The notes: generated by a model from the letters alone, not told the origin. A stretch of 58,725 nt of DNA from DATHSY01 sp046729855 (GCA_046729855.1 JBKPHM010000034.1:1-58725); one strand, 5' to 3'; counted from the first letter of the stretch, positions 23,856 through 33,517 are shown. Program-made: numbers and translations.

Positions 23856-26248
23856 ACGGGTGGGTGCTGTCCTACGAGGGCTTCGTCCCGGAACAGGAGG
23901 GGCTCCGGGAGGCACTGTGCACGTTGGGCAACGGCGTATTCGCCACGCGAGGCGCGGCACCTGAAGCCGTCGCCGACGATGTGCACTACCCCGGCACGTA
24001 CGCCGCCGGCGTCTACGACCGGCTGCGAACCGAGGTCGCCGGTCGAACGGTGGAGAACGAGGACCTCGTGAACCTGCCCAACTGGCTCGTCCTCACGATC
24101 CGAACGCCCGCCGGCGGCTGGCTCGATCTGCGACGCGTCGAGATCCTCGCGTACCGACAGCAGCTCGATATCCGCACCGGGGTGCTCACCCGCGCGCTCC
24201 GCTTCCGCGACGCCGGCCGGACGACCAGCATGACGCAGCGGCGGCTGGTGAGCATGGCCGAACCACGCCTCGCAGCGCTCGAGACGACGATCGTGCCGGA
24301 GGACTGGTCGGGGCGGCTGGAGGTCCTCTCTGGGCTCGACGGCACCGTGACGAACTCCGGCGTCGCCCGATATCGGAGCCTGCGCGGCGATCACCTCGTC
24401 CCGTCGGCGACCCGGGCCGTGAACGATGACGTGATCTCCCTCGTCGTTGAGACGCGCGACTCCCATGTTCGGATCGGCGAGGCCGCGAGGACACGCCTCC
24501 TGCGTGGGGAGGATCGCGTGGAGGCCGAGCGGACGGTGGACGAGCGCGAGGGGTCGATCGCCCACCATGTCGTGATCGATGCGCGGGAGAGAGAGGCGAT
24601 CACGATCGAGAAGGTGGTCTCGGTGGTGACGTCGCGAGTACCTGCGGTCTATGAGCCCGGCGAGGCCGCGGTCCAGGCGGTCGAGCGAGCGGGTCCTCTC
24701 GAACGGATCTTGGAGCGACACGAGCTCACGTGGAGCCATCTGTGGCAGCGCTTCGACATGAACATCGAGACGACCGGGAATCCGGAGCGGGCGCAGATGA
24801 TCCTCCGGCTGCACATCCTCCACCTGCTCCAGACCGTGTCCCTCAACACGATCGACCTCGACGTCGGGGTTCCGGCCCGCGGGCTCCACGGCGAGGCCTA
24901 CCGCGGTCACATCTTCTGGGACGAGCTCTTCATCTTCCCCCTGTTGAACCTCCGACTCTCCGTCCTGACGCGATCGCTCCTCAACTACCGCTCTCGACGA
25001 CTCGGAGAGGCACGGTGGGCGGCCGCGCAGGCCGGGCGCGAGGGCGCGATGTACCCGTGGCAGTCGGGGAGCGACGGGCGCGAGGAGAGCCCCGCGCTGC
25101 ATCTCAACCCACGTTCGGGGCGCTGGGTGCCGGACAACTCGCGGCTGCAACGGCACATCAACATCGCCATCGCGTACAACGTGTGGCAGTACTTCCAGGT
25201 CACCGAGGACATCGAGTTCCTTCGCTTCCGCTGCGCACCCATGCTCATCGAGCTCGCTCGGTTCTGGGCGAGCGTCGCCACCTACGATCGGGCCTCCGGG
25301 CGGTACCAGATCCGCGGCGTCATGGGGCCGGACGAGTACCACGATGCGTATCCCGATCGGGAGGAGCCCGGCCTCGACAACAACGCCTACACCAACGTCA
25401 TGGTCGTGTGGCACCTCTGCCGAACGCTGGAGCTCCTGGAACGGCTGCCCGAGCATCATCGTCAGGAGCTGTGGGAAACGCTCCGACTCTCGAGGGAAGA
25501 GCTCGACCGCTGGGAAGACATCAGCCGCAAGATGCTCGTTCCTCACCACGACGGGATCATCAGCCAGTTCGAGGGCTACGAGGACCTCAGGGAGTTCGCG
25601 TGGGAGTCGTACCGTGAGAAGTACGGAGACATCCACAGGCTGGATCGGATCCTCGAGGCCGAGGGCGACACTCCCAACCGCTACAAGGTCTCGAAGCAGG
25701 CGGACGTCCTGATGTTGTTCTTCCTCCTTTCTGCAGAGGAGCTCCGCGAGCTCTTCGCGCGTCTCGGCTACGAGCTGTCTCCGGAAGCGATCACCCGGAA
25801 CGTCGACTACTACCTATCGCGCACATCGCACGGATCCACGCTGTCCGGCATCGTCCACTCCTGGGTGCTCGCCCGCTCCGATCGCGAGCGCTCGTGGGAG
25901 TTGTTCTCACGGGCCCTCGAGAGCGACGTCGCTGATGTCCAGGGCGGCACGACGCCCGAGGGCATCCACCTCGGGGCGATGGCCGGAACCGTCGACCTCT
26001 TGCAGCGCGGGTACGCCGGGCTCGAGGTCCGGGGCGACGTGCTGTGGTTCAACCCTGCCCTCCCCAAGGAGCTCGAGATGCTCGAGTTCGGGATCCGCTA
26101 TCGAGGCCACCGGCTCCGGGTGCGGATAACGCAGGAGACCTTGCGGTTGAGCACGATTCCCAGCGATGTGGCCCCGATCTACGTCGGGTTCGGGGACCAG
26201 GTCGTGGAGATCGTCCCGGGGTCGACGGGGGAGTGGACCCTGACGTGA
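23852..26248 (+). CDS. GH65 glycoside phosphorylase (trehalose/kojibiose/maltose phosphorylase type)
   Basis: 798 residues, normal for GH65. The N-terminal beta-sandwich starts with SYEGFVPEQEGLREALCTLGNG; the (alpha/alpha)6 barrel has HIFWDELFIFP and the catalytic acid Glu495 in RGVMGPDEYH; AYTNVMV and a C-terminal sandwich follow. These enzymes split an alpha-glucoside with phosphate, giving beta-glucose 1-phosphate. The coupled beta-phosphoglucomutase/OtsB fusion points to trehalose as substrate, but the GH65 subfamily cannot be fixed by eye. Confidence 0.92.
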   Translation: MNGWVLSYEGFVPEQEGLREALCTLGNGVFATRGAAPEAVADDVHYPGTYAAGVYDRLRTEVAGRTVENEDLVNLPNWLVLTIRTPAGGWLDLRRVEILAYRQQLDIRTGVLTRALRFRDAGRTTSMTQRRLVSMAEPRLAALETTIVPEDWSGRLEVLSGLDGTVTNSGVARYRSLRGDHLVPSATRAVNDDVISLVVETRDSHVRIGEAARTRLLRGEDRVEAERTVDEREGSIAHHVVIDAREREAITIEKVVSVVTSRVPAVYEPGEAAVQAVERAGPLERILERHELTWSHLWQRFDMNIETTGNPERAQMILRLHILHLLQTVSLNTIDLDVGVPARGLHGEAYRGHIFWDELFIFPLLNLRLSVLTRSLLNYRSRRLGEARWAAAQAGREGAMYPWQSGSDGREESPALHLNPRSGRWVPDNSRLQRHINIAIAYNVWQYFQVTEDIEFLRFRCAPMLIELARFWASVATYDRASGRYQIRGVMGPDEYHDAYPDREEPGLDNNAYTNVMVVWHLCRTLELLERLPEHHRQELWETLRLSREELDRWEDISRKMLVPHHDGIISQFEGYEDLREFAWESYREKYGDIHRLDRILEAEGDTPNRYKVSKQADVLMLFFLLSAEELRELFARLGYELSPEAITRNVDYYLSRTSHGSTLSGIVHSWVLARSDRERSWELFSRALESDVADVQGGTTPEGIHLGAMAGTVDLLQRGYAGLEVRGDVLWFNPALPKELEMLEFGIRYRGHRLRVRITQETLRLSTIPSDVAPIYVGFGDQVVEIVPGSTGEWTLT

Positions 26249-26282
26249 TCGATCCCGTTCCGTCAGCGCAAACTGCCCTGAG

Positions 26283-26340
26283 GAGCCGTCTGGCCGCCGT
26301 TTGTCTCGGCCCGATGGAGTAGGCCGCCGCACGACGGCTC
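26283..26340 (+). repeat. Inverted repeat downstream of the GH65 gene
   Basis: GAGCCGTC (26283-26290) and GACGGCTC (26333-26340) form a perfect 8-bp stem, and GGCCGCCG occurs twice inside it. It may be the 3' end structure of the trehalose operon; there is no T tract. The rest of the gap to 26443 shows nothing else I can name. Confidence 0.35.
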
Positions 26341-26443
26341 AGCCAAAAGGTCCTCCCTCGGGACATCGCGAGAAACGACCTCCCGACCGATTCAGCGCTA
26401 CGGCCGGCTGGTCACAATCGTTCCCCAGATGAAGGAAGGCGGA

Positions 26444-26521
26444 ATGGAGGACCACGTGAGCCAGGCGAGAACCGATACTGCAGCGGCTTCCTGTGTCGTC
26501 GAGCGTCTGTGGGGGGTGTGA
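26444..26521 (+). CDS. Candidate 25-codon upstream reading frame coupled to the histidine kinase
   Basis: An ATG preceded by AAGGAAGG opens a 25-codon frame (MEDHVSQARTDTAAASCVV...) whose TGA overlaps a GTG start of the kinase as GTGA. The same overlap joins many genes in this window. It could be a translated leader that delivers ribosomes to the kinase start. No family is recognisable. Confidence 0.35.
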   Translation: MEDHVSQARTDTAAASCVVERLWGV

Positions 26522-28527
26522 ACGTGCTCGCCCACTTGAGATCGTCGCGTCGGCGGCTCAGCGGCGCGGCCCGCGTCTGGGGCTTCGCGGGCGCGCTCGC
26601 CGGCATCTCCATGGTTGCCTTGCTGACGGCGGCGCGCTCGATGACGCATCCCCTCGGAGGCGTCCATGTTCCCTGGTGGGCGCTCGCCGCCGGGTTCGCC
26701 GTGGCCGAGGTCTTCGTCCTTCGCGTGAGGATCGCGCGCGACACGCGCTCGCTCTCGCTGTCGGAGGTGCCGCTGGTCATCGGGCTCGCGTTCTCGCCGG
26801 CCGCGACGGTCGTACTGGCGCAGGCGGTCGGCCTCGGTGCTGCGCTCGCGCTGCGCCAAGAGAAGCCGCTGCGGAGCGCTTTCCAGATCGCTCAGCGAGC
26901 CGTGACGACCCTCGTTGCCGTCTTCGTGTTCGTGCCGATCGTCCGGGCGGCCGGATCCTCGTGGCCGAGCGTCTGGTTCGCCGCCTTCGCTGCAACCCTG
27001 ATCGCGGACATCGTCGGCGGCGTGCTGGCCAATGCCGCGATCGCCGTCTCCGGCGGTGAGCGGATGCGGTTCGAGCACGTCGTTGGCGTCGGAACGGCAC
27101 TCACGTTCGCGAAGACGGCCCTCGCGTTGGTCGCCGCGATGATGTTGATGCAGTACCCGGCCGGTCTCATCCTGCTCACGATCCCGGCGGCCGGGATCTA
27201 CCTCGCGGGCCAGGCATACGTTGACGTCCAGCGGAAGCACGACGACGTCGTTCTGTTGCAGCGAGCGACCCGGGTCGCACAGCGATCGCTGCACCCCGAG
27301 GACATGTTGCCGTTGGTGCTGGAGCACCTCCGCGAGATGTTCCACGCGGACATCAGCGAACTCGTCATGCCGGACGAGGTGCCCAACCAGTATCAGGTGT
27401 CCCGAGTCGGGCCCGGCGAGGCCGTCGAGATCCTCGCCGCCAAGACCCTCGATCCCACGCGCGGCGTGTGGGCCCGCGTGGCGGCGGAGGGCGAAGGCGT
27501 TCTCCTCGCTCGCCCGATTGGCAACCCACAGCTAGCCGAGCACTTCAGCTCGCTCGGCATCGCGGATGCGATCGTCGCCCCCGTCACGTCCGAGGACGGG
27601 CCCGTCGGAGTCCTGATGGTCGCGAATCGGGTCGGTGGCTTCAGCACGTTCAACGCCGAGGACCTGGAGCTGCTGGAGGCGCTGGCGAACGAGATCGGCG
27701 TGACGGTCGGGAACGGGCGCGTGATGCAGCGGCTCGAAGGGGCGCTCGCTCGCGAGATGGAGACGAACAAGCTCAAGGACGATTTCCTCGCGACGATCTC
27801 GCACGAGCTCCGCAGCCCGCTGACGAGCATCCAGGGGTACGTGAAGACGATGCTCGGCGCGGGCGCCGGGATGCCCGAGAGGGAGCGCGAGGAATTCCTC
27901 GCCGGCGCGGACCGGGCCGGCGAGCGGCTGCGTTCGCTCATCGAGGATCTCCTGTTCACGTCCCGGGTCGAGACGTCGTCGTCGGCGGCCAGCAACCGCA
28001 TGGGCCCCGTCGGGCTCGCGGGACTCGTCGAACGCGTCGTCGCGGAGCGAGTCGATCAGGTCGCACCCGACCGGATCGTCCTGCGGTTCCCTTCGTCGGT
28101 GCCCCCGGTGTGGACGAGCGAGGATGACGTCCGCCGGGTCGTCTCGCACCTGCTCGACAACGCGCTGAAGTACTCGCCGGACGATGGGTCCGTCACGGTC
28201 TGGGCGGAGCCCGATGGGGCAGGTGTACGGATCTCGTTCCAGGACCGCGGACCGGGGATCCCCGAATCCGAACGCGAGCGGATCTTCGACCGCTTCTACC
28301 AGGTGGAACGCGGGCTGACCCGATCCAACGGCGGCGCGGGTCTCGGCCTGCACATCTGTCAGCGGACCGCGGAGTCGCTCGGCGGTCGGGTGTGGCTGGA
28401 TCGATCAGACGAGTCGGGCTCGGTCTTCTGCCTGTGGCTCCCCACGGGGGAGGTCGTGACGATCGACGACTTCGAGAGGCGCCGACCCGGTCGCGTCGGC
28501 GCGTTCGTCGGCACACCGACCGCCTGA
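26518..28527 (+). CDS. Membrane sensor histidine kinase with GAF domain
   Basis: 669 residues. The N-terminal half has about six transmembrane helices (roughly residues 15-220), then a GAF-like sensor domain (about 240-400). HisKA carries the phospho-accepting His429 in TISHELRSPL, and the HATPase domain shows DNALKYSPDDGSV, DRGPGIPESERE and GAGLGLHICQ. It would sense an unknown signal and phosphorylate a response regulator, but none is encoded nearby. The GTG at 26518 is chosen because it overlaps a short upstream frame; GTG 26509 and GTG 26524 (with GGGGGG upstream) are alternatives. Confidence 0.9.
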   Translation: MNVLAHLRSSRRRLSGAARVWGFAGALAGISMVALLTAARSMTHPLGGVHVPWWALAAGFAVAEVFVLRVRIARDTRSLSLSEVPLVIGLAFSPAATVVLAQAVGLGAALALRQEKPLRSAFQIAQRAVTTLVAVFVFVPIVRAAGSSWPSVWFAAFAATLIADIVGGVLANAAIAVSGGERMRFEHVVGVGTALTFAKTALALVAAMMLMQYPAGLILLTIPAAGIYLAGQAYVDVQRKHDDVVLLQRATRVAQRSLHPEDMLPLVLEHLREMFHADISELVMPDEVPNQYQVSRVGPGEAVEILAAKTLDPTRGVWARVAAEGEGVLLARPIGNPQLAEHFSSLGIADAIVAPVTSEDGPVGVLMVANRVGGFSTFNAEDLELLEALANEIGVTVGNGRVMQRLEGALAREMETNKLKDDFLATISHELRSPLTSIQGYVKTMLGAGAGMPEREREEFLAGADRAGERLRSLIEDLLFTSRVETSSSAASNRMGPVGLAGLVERVVAERVDQVAPDRIVLRFPSSVPPVWTSEDDVRRVVSHLLDNALKYSPDDGSVTVWAEPDGAGVRISFQDRGPGIPESERERIFDRFYQVERGLTRSNGGAGLGLHICQRTAESLGGRVWLDRSDESGSVFCLWLPTGEVVTIDDFERRRPGRVGAFVGTPTA

Positions 28528-28722
28528 CTGACCATGGCCGCGCGTTGACCCTCGCGGTCGCGGTCCGAGCCGAGGGCGAGGCTTGTCCGCCGGATGGAGG
28601 ACCGGCTCGACCGATGACACCGGTCCTCCACGAAGCTCGGGGGTGAGCCCGTCATAGGGCAAACCGACGGGCAGATTCGGGCTTTCGACGCATCCACCGG
28701 CGGTTCGACCGCCTCGATACTG
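28528..28722. other. Intergenic region with one perfect hairpin
   Basis: Nothing coding is convincing here. An 11-bp perfect stem (28595-28605 with 28620-28630, TGGAGGACCGG) closes a 14-base loop; it is not followed by T residues. GATGACACCGGTC occurs both in this hairpin and again at about 28721. The hairpin may mark the 3' end of the kinase message. Confidence 0.35.
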
Positions 28723-29088
28723 ATGACACCGGTCGGCAAGGAGCCGCCTGTGGACGTCATCTCGGAACCACCCGCGCCCGCGAAGCGGGATCCCGACGCG
28801 TCGCCCGACGCCGAGATGACGATCGTCTTCGCGATGGAGGTCATCGACCCCATCGGCAGAAACGACGGCACCAGGTACGCCCGGCGCTTCACGTACGAGA
28901 CGCGTGAACAAGCATGGGCGAAGTACAGCGCGGCGATCCGGTGCGGCTTCGATGCGTACGTCGAGGAGGTCGGCCGTATGCGCGTCAGGAAGCGGACGTC
29001 CTCACACGAACACGTGACGAGATCGTCGCCATCGGCATCGCGTTCGCCGACCGACCGCGGCGTCCGCGAACGCAGCGCCGAGCGTTGA
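28723..29088 (+). CDS. Hypothetical small protein
   Basis: 121 codons. Residues 10-88 show coding-like composition (GC-rich third positions) and a plausible fold-like stretch, including RYARRFTYETREQAWAKYS. The last 35 residues become Arg/Ser-rich and unlike a protein, whereas another frame becomes coding-like from about 28987, so a frameshift is possible; that other frame, however, has no stop until inside the antisense of ftsH. No ribosome site is clear. Not recognised. Confidence 0.35.
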   Translation: MTPVGKEPPVDVISEPPAPAKRDPDASPDAEMTIVFAMEVIDPIGRNDGTRYARRFTYETREQAWAKYSAAIRCGFDAYVEEVGRMRVRKRTSSHEHVTRSSPSASRSPTDRGVRERSAER

Positions 29089-29152
29089 GGCGCCCGACGA
29101 AGGACTGGCATCGCGCATTCCTCGAGACTCGTCCGCGTAGCACGACCGAGGA

Positions 29153-31045
29153 TCAAGAGGAGGCTTTGGCCTCTTCGATCACGACCGGCTCCTCGCGGCC
29201 GTCGGATCGGAGCGCGGCCAGCACGTCCTCGCCATCGATCGTCTCCCGCTCCAGCAGCAGCGCGACGACCTTCTCAAGGGCCTCGCGGCGCGATCCGAGG
29301 ACGGAGCTCGCACGATCGTCGGCGTCCTTCAGCAGTCGCGCAACCTCCTCGTCGATCACGCGTTGCGTCTCCTCCGCATACGGCCGCGTCGTGAGCTGCT
29401 GCGGACCGAGGTACTGCGGCGACTCGTCGGCGAAGCCGACGGGACCGAGTCGGTCACTCATGCCGAACTCTCGGACCATGCGTGTCGCCACCTGCGTCGC
29501 GCCGGTGAGGTCGTTCGATGCGCCCGTCGAGACCTCCCCGAGCACGAGCCGCTCGGCCGCCCGGCCGCCGAGGCGGATCGCGAGCAGGTCGAGGAGGTAG
29601 CCCTCCTGGTAGATCCGCCGTTCGTCCTCCGGCAGCTGCTCGGTCACACCCAGCGCCCTGCCGGCCGGCAGGATCGTGACCTTGGCGATCGGGTCGGCGT
29701 GCTCGGAGAGCGCGGCGACAACCGCGTGGCCGGCCTCGTGCACCGCGACCGTCCGCTTCTCGTCTCCGGTGAGCGCGTTGGAGGCTTCCCGCCGTCCGAG
29801 CAGGATCCGGTCTCGGGCCTCCGAGAAGTCCTCAGCCGTGATCATCTCGCGGCCGGCGCGCACGGCGAAGATCGCGGCCTCGTTGGCGAGGTTGGCGAGA
29901 TCGGCGCCGGAGAACCCCGGCGTTCCTCGGGCCACGACGTCGAGGTCGACGTCGGGCGCGAGCGGCTTGCCCCGCACGTGCACGGCAAGGATCGCCGCGC
30001 GTTCGGTCTGGTTGGGGAGGGGGATCTCGATCTGTCGGTCGAACCGGCCCGGGCGAAGGAGCGCCGGGTCGAGAACCTCGGGACGGTTCGTCACCGCGAG
30101 CACGACCACGCCGGTCGTCCGGTCGAAGCCGTCCATCTCGGCGAGCAGCTGGTTGAGCGTCTGCTCCCGCTCGTCGTTCGAGACGAACCCGGCGCCCCGG
30201 CGCTGCCCGATCCCGTCGATCTCGTCGATGAAGATGATCGAGGGAGCGCGCTTCTTCGCGTCCGAGAACAGATCGCGCATCCGGGCGGCGCCGACGCCGA
30301 CGAACAGCTCGACGAACCCCGAGCCCGTGATGGCGAAGAACGGCACGTCCGCCTCCCCGGCGACGGCTCGCGCCAGCAGCGTCTTCCCCGTTCCAGGCGG
30401 TCCGACCATCAGCACGCCCCGCGGCCCCATCGCGCCTGCCCTCGCGTAGCGCTGCGGGTTCTTGAGGAAATCAACGACCTCGCTGATCTCCTGCTTGGCG
30501 CCCTCGTAGCCGGCGACGTCGGAGAACCGCGTCGTGGGGCGCTCGGCGTCGTAGACCCTCGCGCGTGAGCCGAGGAACCCGCCGACCCCGCCGGCGAGCT
30601 GACGCTGGGTTCGCCTTCCGATCCACACGTAGAGGGCGATCAGCAGGATGAACGGCAGGAAGCTGAGGACCACGTCGAGCAATGTCGTCCCCGCCTCGCC
30701 TTCGCCGCGGATCTGGACGCCGTTGTCCTCGAGCTCGGCGGCGAGCTGCGTGTCCTGGAGCGCGGTGGGGATCTGCGTCGTGTACTCCCCGCCGCCCTCG
30801 AGCGTGCCCGTGACCGCGCCGGACGGATCGATCGTCGCGGTGGCGATCGTTCCGGCCTTCACCCGATCGAGGAAATCGGAATAGCTCAGCTCGGTCGGCG
30901 TGGTCATCCGGACCGGCCAGAAGAGGATCAGCATCGTCACCAGCAAGCCGATGGGGAGGAGCCATCGTTGCCAACGAGGCGGCGGCGGCGGTGCCGGTCC
31001 CCGCGGGCGTTCGCCGGTCGACCCGGACTTCGCGCGTTCGGTCAT
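29153..31045 (-). CDS. ftsH: ATP-dependent zinc metalloprotease FtsH
   Basis: 630 residues. Two transmembrane helices (about 29-44 and 122-142) enclose a small extracytoplasmic domain; then the AAA+ module with Walker A GPPGTGKT (215-222), Walker B IFIDEID (271-277) and the SRH region; then the protease with the zinc motif HEAGH (436-440). Degrades damaged or regulatory membrane and soluble proteins at the inner face of the membrane. A Pro-rich N-terminus (PAPPPPPR) precedes helix 1. ATG at 31045 has GAGGAGG upstream; the frame stays open upstream but is antisense shadow of the LLM gene. Confidence 0.95.
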   Translation of the reverse strand: MTERAKSGSTGERPRGPAPPPPPRWQRWLLPIGLLVTMLILFWPVRMTTPTELSYSDFLDRVKAGTIATATIDPSGAVTGTLEGGGEYTTQIPTALQDTQLAAELEDNGVQIRGEGEAGTTLLDVVLSFLPFILLIALYVWIGRRTQRQLAGGVGGFLGSRARVYDAERPTTRFSDVAGYEGAKQEISEVVDFLKNPQRYARAGAMGPRGVLMVGPPGTGKTLLARAVAGEADVPFFAITGSGFVELFVGVGAARMRDLFSDAKKRAPSIIFIDEIDGIGQRRGAGFVSNDEREQTLNQLLAEMDGFDRTTGVVVLAVTNRPEVLDPALLRPGRFDRQIEIPLPNQTERAAILAVHVRGKPLAPDVDLDVVARGTPGFSGADLANLANEAAIFAVRAGREMITAEDFSEARDRILLGRREASNALTGDEKRTVAVHEAGHAVVAALSEHADPIAKVTILPAGRALGVTEQLPEDERRIYQEGYLLDLLAIRLGGRAAERLVLGEVSTGASNDLTGATQVATRMVREFGMSDRLGPVGFADESPQYLGPQQLTTRPYAEETQRVIDEEVARLLKDADDRASSVLGSRREALEKVVALLLERETIDGEDVLAALRSDGREEPVVIEEAKASS

Positions 31046-31119
31046 CGAGCCCTCCTCGTATCCCCGCTGGACTCTGAACCGCCATACCAGTGATGTCCAC
31101 CCCGCACGACCGCACCACC

Positions 31120-31989
31120 TCAACGTTGTGTTTCTGCCGACCGCCGCTCGCGGGCGACCGCCTCGCGCAGCGCGGGCGCGAGCTCGGCGCCATGGCGGAC
31201 AATCGTGTCGGCGTCGTCGGAGGCGAGGATGAAGACGCTCACGCCGTTCTCGAGCGCCCGGGGCAGCAGCCCCTCGACGCTCGCCAGCTCGGGCGAGATG
31301 TTGAGCAGCCTGCGGATGTCGCGCGGGTCGCGACCGGCTGCTGCCGCGGCCTCGTCGATGATGCGGTTGCCGCGCGCGAGACCGGCGTCCTGTACGTACC
31401 CGTAGCTCGGAAGCCAGCCGTCGGCCTTCTCGCCGATCAGCCGCAACATGCGCGGTCTCACCGCGCCGACCCAGATCGCGATGTCGTGCGCGGGCTTCGG
31501 ACCGCGCTTGGCCCCGTGGACGCGGTAGTGCTCGCCGTCGATGAAGACACCGCGGCGCTCCGATGGGTCCCAGATCGCGCGGATCACGTTGATCGCCTCG
31601 CTCAGCGCTCTCACCGTCTCGCCGGGCGAGCGGCGCGGCACACCCATCGCCTCGATCGCGTCCCAGAACGCGCCCCCGCCGAGCCCGAGCTCGAAGCGAC
31701 CCCCGGACAGGAGGTCCAGGCTCGCGGCCGCCCGCGCGAGCACCGCCGGTTGTCGCAACGGGAGGTTGAGCACGTTGCCCGATAGATGAACGCGCTCCGT
31801 CTTCGCAGCGACATACGCCAGCAACGTCCATGTATCGAGGAACGCGGCCTGGTAGGGGTGATCCTGGAAGGTGACGATGTCGAGCCCCGCCCGCTCGGTC
31901 AGCCGCGCGAGCGCGACGACGTCCTGGGGTCGCCGGTTCAACGGGGTGATGAACGTCCCGAACTCGAGATCGTGACCGTAATCAGTCAT
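31120..31989 (-). CDS. LLM-class flavin/F420-dependent oxidoreductase
   Basis: 289 residues of the luciferase-like TIM barrel: LEFGTFITPLNRRPQDVV, GLDIVTFQDHPYQ, LLSGGRFELGLGGG and IWVGAVRPRMLRLIGEKADGW. Actinobacterial proteins of this type usually use coenzyme F420 rather than FMN, but the cofactor is not proven by the sequence. Substrate unknown. ATG with GGAGGG about ten bases upstream. It lies just upstream of ftsH on the same strand, 74 bases apart. Confidence 0.88.
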   Translation of the reverse strand: MTDYGHDLEFGTFITPLNRRPQDVVALARLTERAGLDIVTFQDHPYQAAFLDTWTLLAYVAAKTERVHLSGNVLNLPLRQPAVLARAAASLDLLSGGRFELGLGGGAFWDAIEAMGVPRRSPGETVRALSEAINVIRAIWDPSERRGVFIDGEHYRVHGAKRGPKPAHDIAIWVGAVRPRMLRLIGEKADGWLPSYGYVQDAGLARGNRIIDEAAAAAGRDPRDIRRLLNISPELASVEGLLPRALENGVSVFILASDDADTIVRHGAELAPALREAVARERRSAETQR

Positions 31990-32140
31990 CGGCGCTGCGC
32001 CCTCCGACGTGCGAACGAACGGTACGATGCCGCGGCCGATCCCCGCCTGCCCGCGGGAGCTACGCAGAACGCACCGAGGGTAAGAGGTGTCATGCTGCCT
32101 CGGGAGGGTGGTTCGAGACGTCGTCGGGAAGGAGGGCGTC

Positions 32141-32290
32141 ATGGCCATGGTCACCGATCCTGTGTGCGGGATGAGGATCGACACCGAGGATGCCGCCGCG
32201 ACGGCCGAGCATGAGGGGAAGACCTACTTCTTTTGCTCCCAGGCTTGTCGAGATGCGTTCGTGGCCAACCCCAGCTCATACGCCGCTTGA
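32141..32290 (+). CDS. YHS-domain protein
   Basis: 49 residues consisting of one YHS domain: TDPVCGM at the start and YFFCSQACRDAF near residue 28, i.e. a Cys-based metal site like those in copper and heavy-metal ATPases. Alone it may be a metal chaperone or sensor. ATG with AAGGAGGG upstream. It sits just before the adenylate cyclase gene, 12 bases apart, and could be in the same transcript. Confidence 0.85.
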   Translation: MAMVTDPVCGMRIDTEDAAATAEHEGKTYFFCSQACRDAFVANPSSYAA

Positions 32291-32302
32291 CGCAGCGGGA
32301 GA

Positions 32303-33517
32303 ATGGATCGCGACCGGCTACGCGAGGAGGATCTCGCCGATCGTGCGGGCGAGAGCGTCGAGCGCATCCGCGAGCTCGTCGATCTCGGGATCCTGAAGCC
32401 TAGGGATGCGACGTTCTCGCGCGCCGACGTCATGCATGTCCGCGTGGTAGGAGACCTTCAAGCGAAAGGGATCGACCGGCAGGACATTGCCGCGGCACTC
32501 GCGTCCGGTCATCTGACGCTGGGCTACCTCGAAAGCGCGGGCCGGCGCTTCCCCCGGTCTGACCGAACGTTCATCCGGCTGGCCCAGGATCTCGGGGTTC
32601 CGGTGCAGACGCTCCAGATGCTGTACGTGGCCTTCGGCCTGCCCCGCCCCGAGCCGGACGAACATGTGCGCGAGGAGGACCTCGCGGTGCTCGAAGCGAT
32701 TCCGCTTCTGTTCGGGGTGGGCGTCGGCGAGGGAGAGGTGCTCCGGGCGGTGCGCGTGTGGGGCGAGAGCGCTCGGCGGGTGGCCCAGTTCCAGACCCAC
32801 TACTTCCATCACACGATCGAGCGGCCGTTCCGGGATCGGGGGCTCCGGGACAACGAGGCGTTCGAGGCCGCCATCCGGGAGGTGGCGCTCCGCCTGCGGC
32901 CGCGGGGCGAGGACATGCTGAGTTGGCTGTTCCGTCGCCACGCGGAGGAGTTCTTTACCGAGCACCAGTACGAGCATGTCGAGACGGCCTTGGACGAAGC
33001 CGGCGTGCGTTCGAAGGCGCCCCGCGGGGTCGAGGCCGCCGCGTTCGCAGACCTGACGGGGTACACGGCTCTCACCGAGGAGGCCGGTGACGAGCGGGCC
33101 GCGCAGGTATCGCTCGCGCTGGCGCAATTCGTGAACGAGGTCGCCGCGAGGCATCGCGGACAGGTCGTGAAGATGCTCGGCGACGGCGTCCACTTCCACT
33201 TCCGAGATCCCGCCGACGCCGTACGGGCGTCCCTGGAGGTCGTAGAGAGTGTCGGTCCCAGGGGACTCCCGCCCGCACACGTCGGTGTCAACGCCGGCCC
33301 GATGATCTACGACGAGGGCGACTACTTCGGCCGGACCGTCAACATCGCGGCCCGCATCGCGGCGCAGGCGTCCGCGAACCAGGTCTTCGTCGGCGAGGAC
33401 CTCGTTCGCAACGTGCATCCGAGTGGATTCAGCGTCGTCGAGGTCGGCCCGTTCGACCTCAAGGGCATCGCGCGACCCGTCGTCCTCTTCGAGGCACGAC
33501 GACAGCCTGAACGATGA
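32303..33517 (+). CDS. Class III adenylate cyclase with MerR-like N-terminus
   Basis: 404 residues. Residues 1-75 resemble a winged MerR-type helix-turn-helix (LADRAGESVERIRELVDLGIL); 80-235 are a helical region; 243-404 are the cyclase homology domain. All catalytic positions are present: metal Asp250 and Asp294, transition-state Asn347 and Arg351, and the adenine-selecting pair Lys290 and Asp340, so it should make cAMP from ATP. Soluble, without membrane segments. Its stop overlaps the next start (ATGA), and the next protein has a cyclic-nucleotide-binding domain. Confidence 0.88.
   Translation: MDRDRLREEDLADRAGESVERIRELVDLGILKPRDATFSRADVMHVRVVGDLQAKGIDRQDIAAALASGHLTLGYLESAGRRFPRSDRTFIRLAQDLGVPVQTLQMLYVAFGLPRPEPDEHVREEDLAVLEAIPLLFGVGVGEGEVLRAVRVWGESARRVAQFQTHYFHHTIERPFRDRGLRDNEAFEAAIREVALRLRPRGEDMLSWLFRRHAEEFFTEHQYEHVETALDEAGVRSKAPRGVEAAAFADLTGYTALTEEAGDERAAQVSLALAQFVNEVAARHRGQVVKMLGDGVHFHFRDPADAVRASLEVVESVGPRGLPPAHVGVNAGPMIYDEGDYFGRTVNIAARIAAQASANQVFVGEDLVRNVHPSGFSVVEVGPFDLKGIARPVVLFEARRQPER

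Noticed and set aside
26249..26443. Cyclic-di-GMP riboswitch in the gap before the histidine kinase
   Set aside because: Short pieces such as GCAAAC recall the motif, but the two-helix order and conserved loop are absent.
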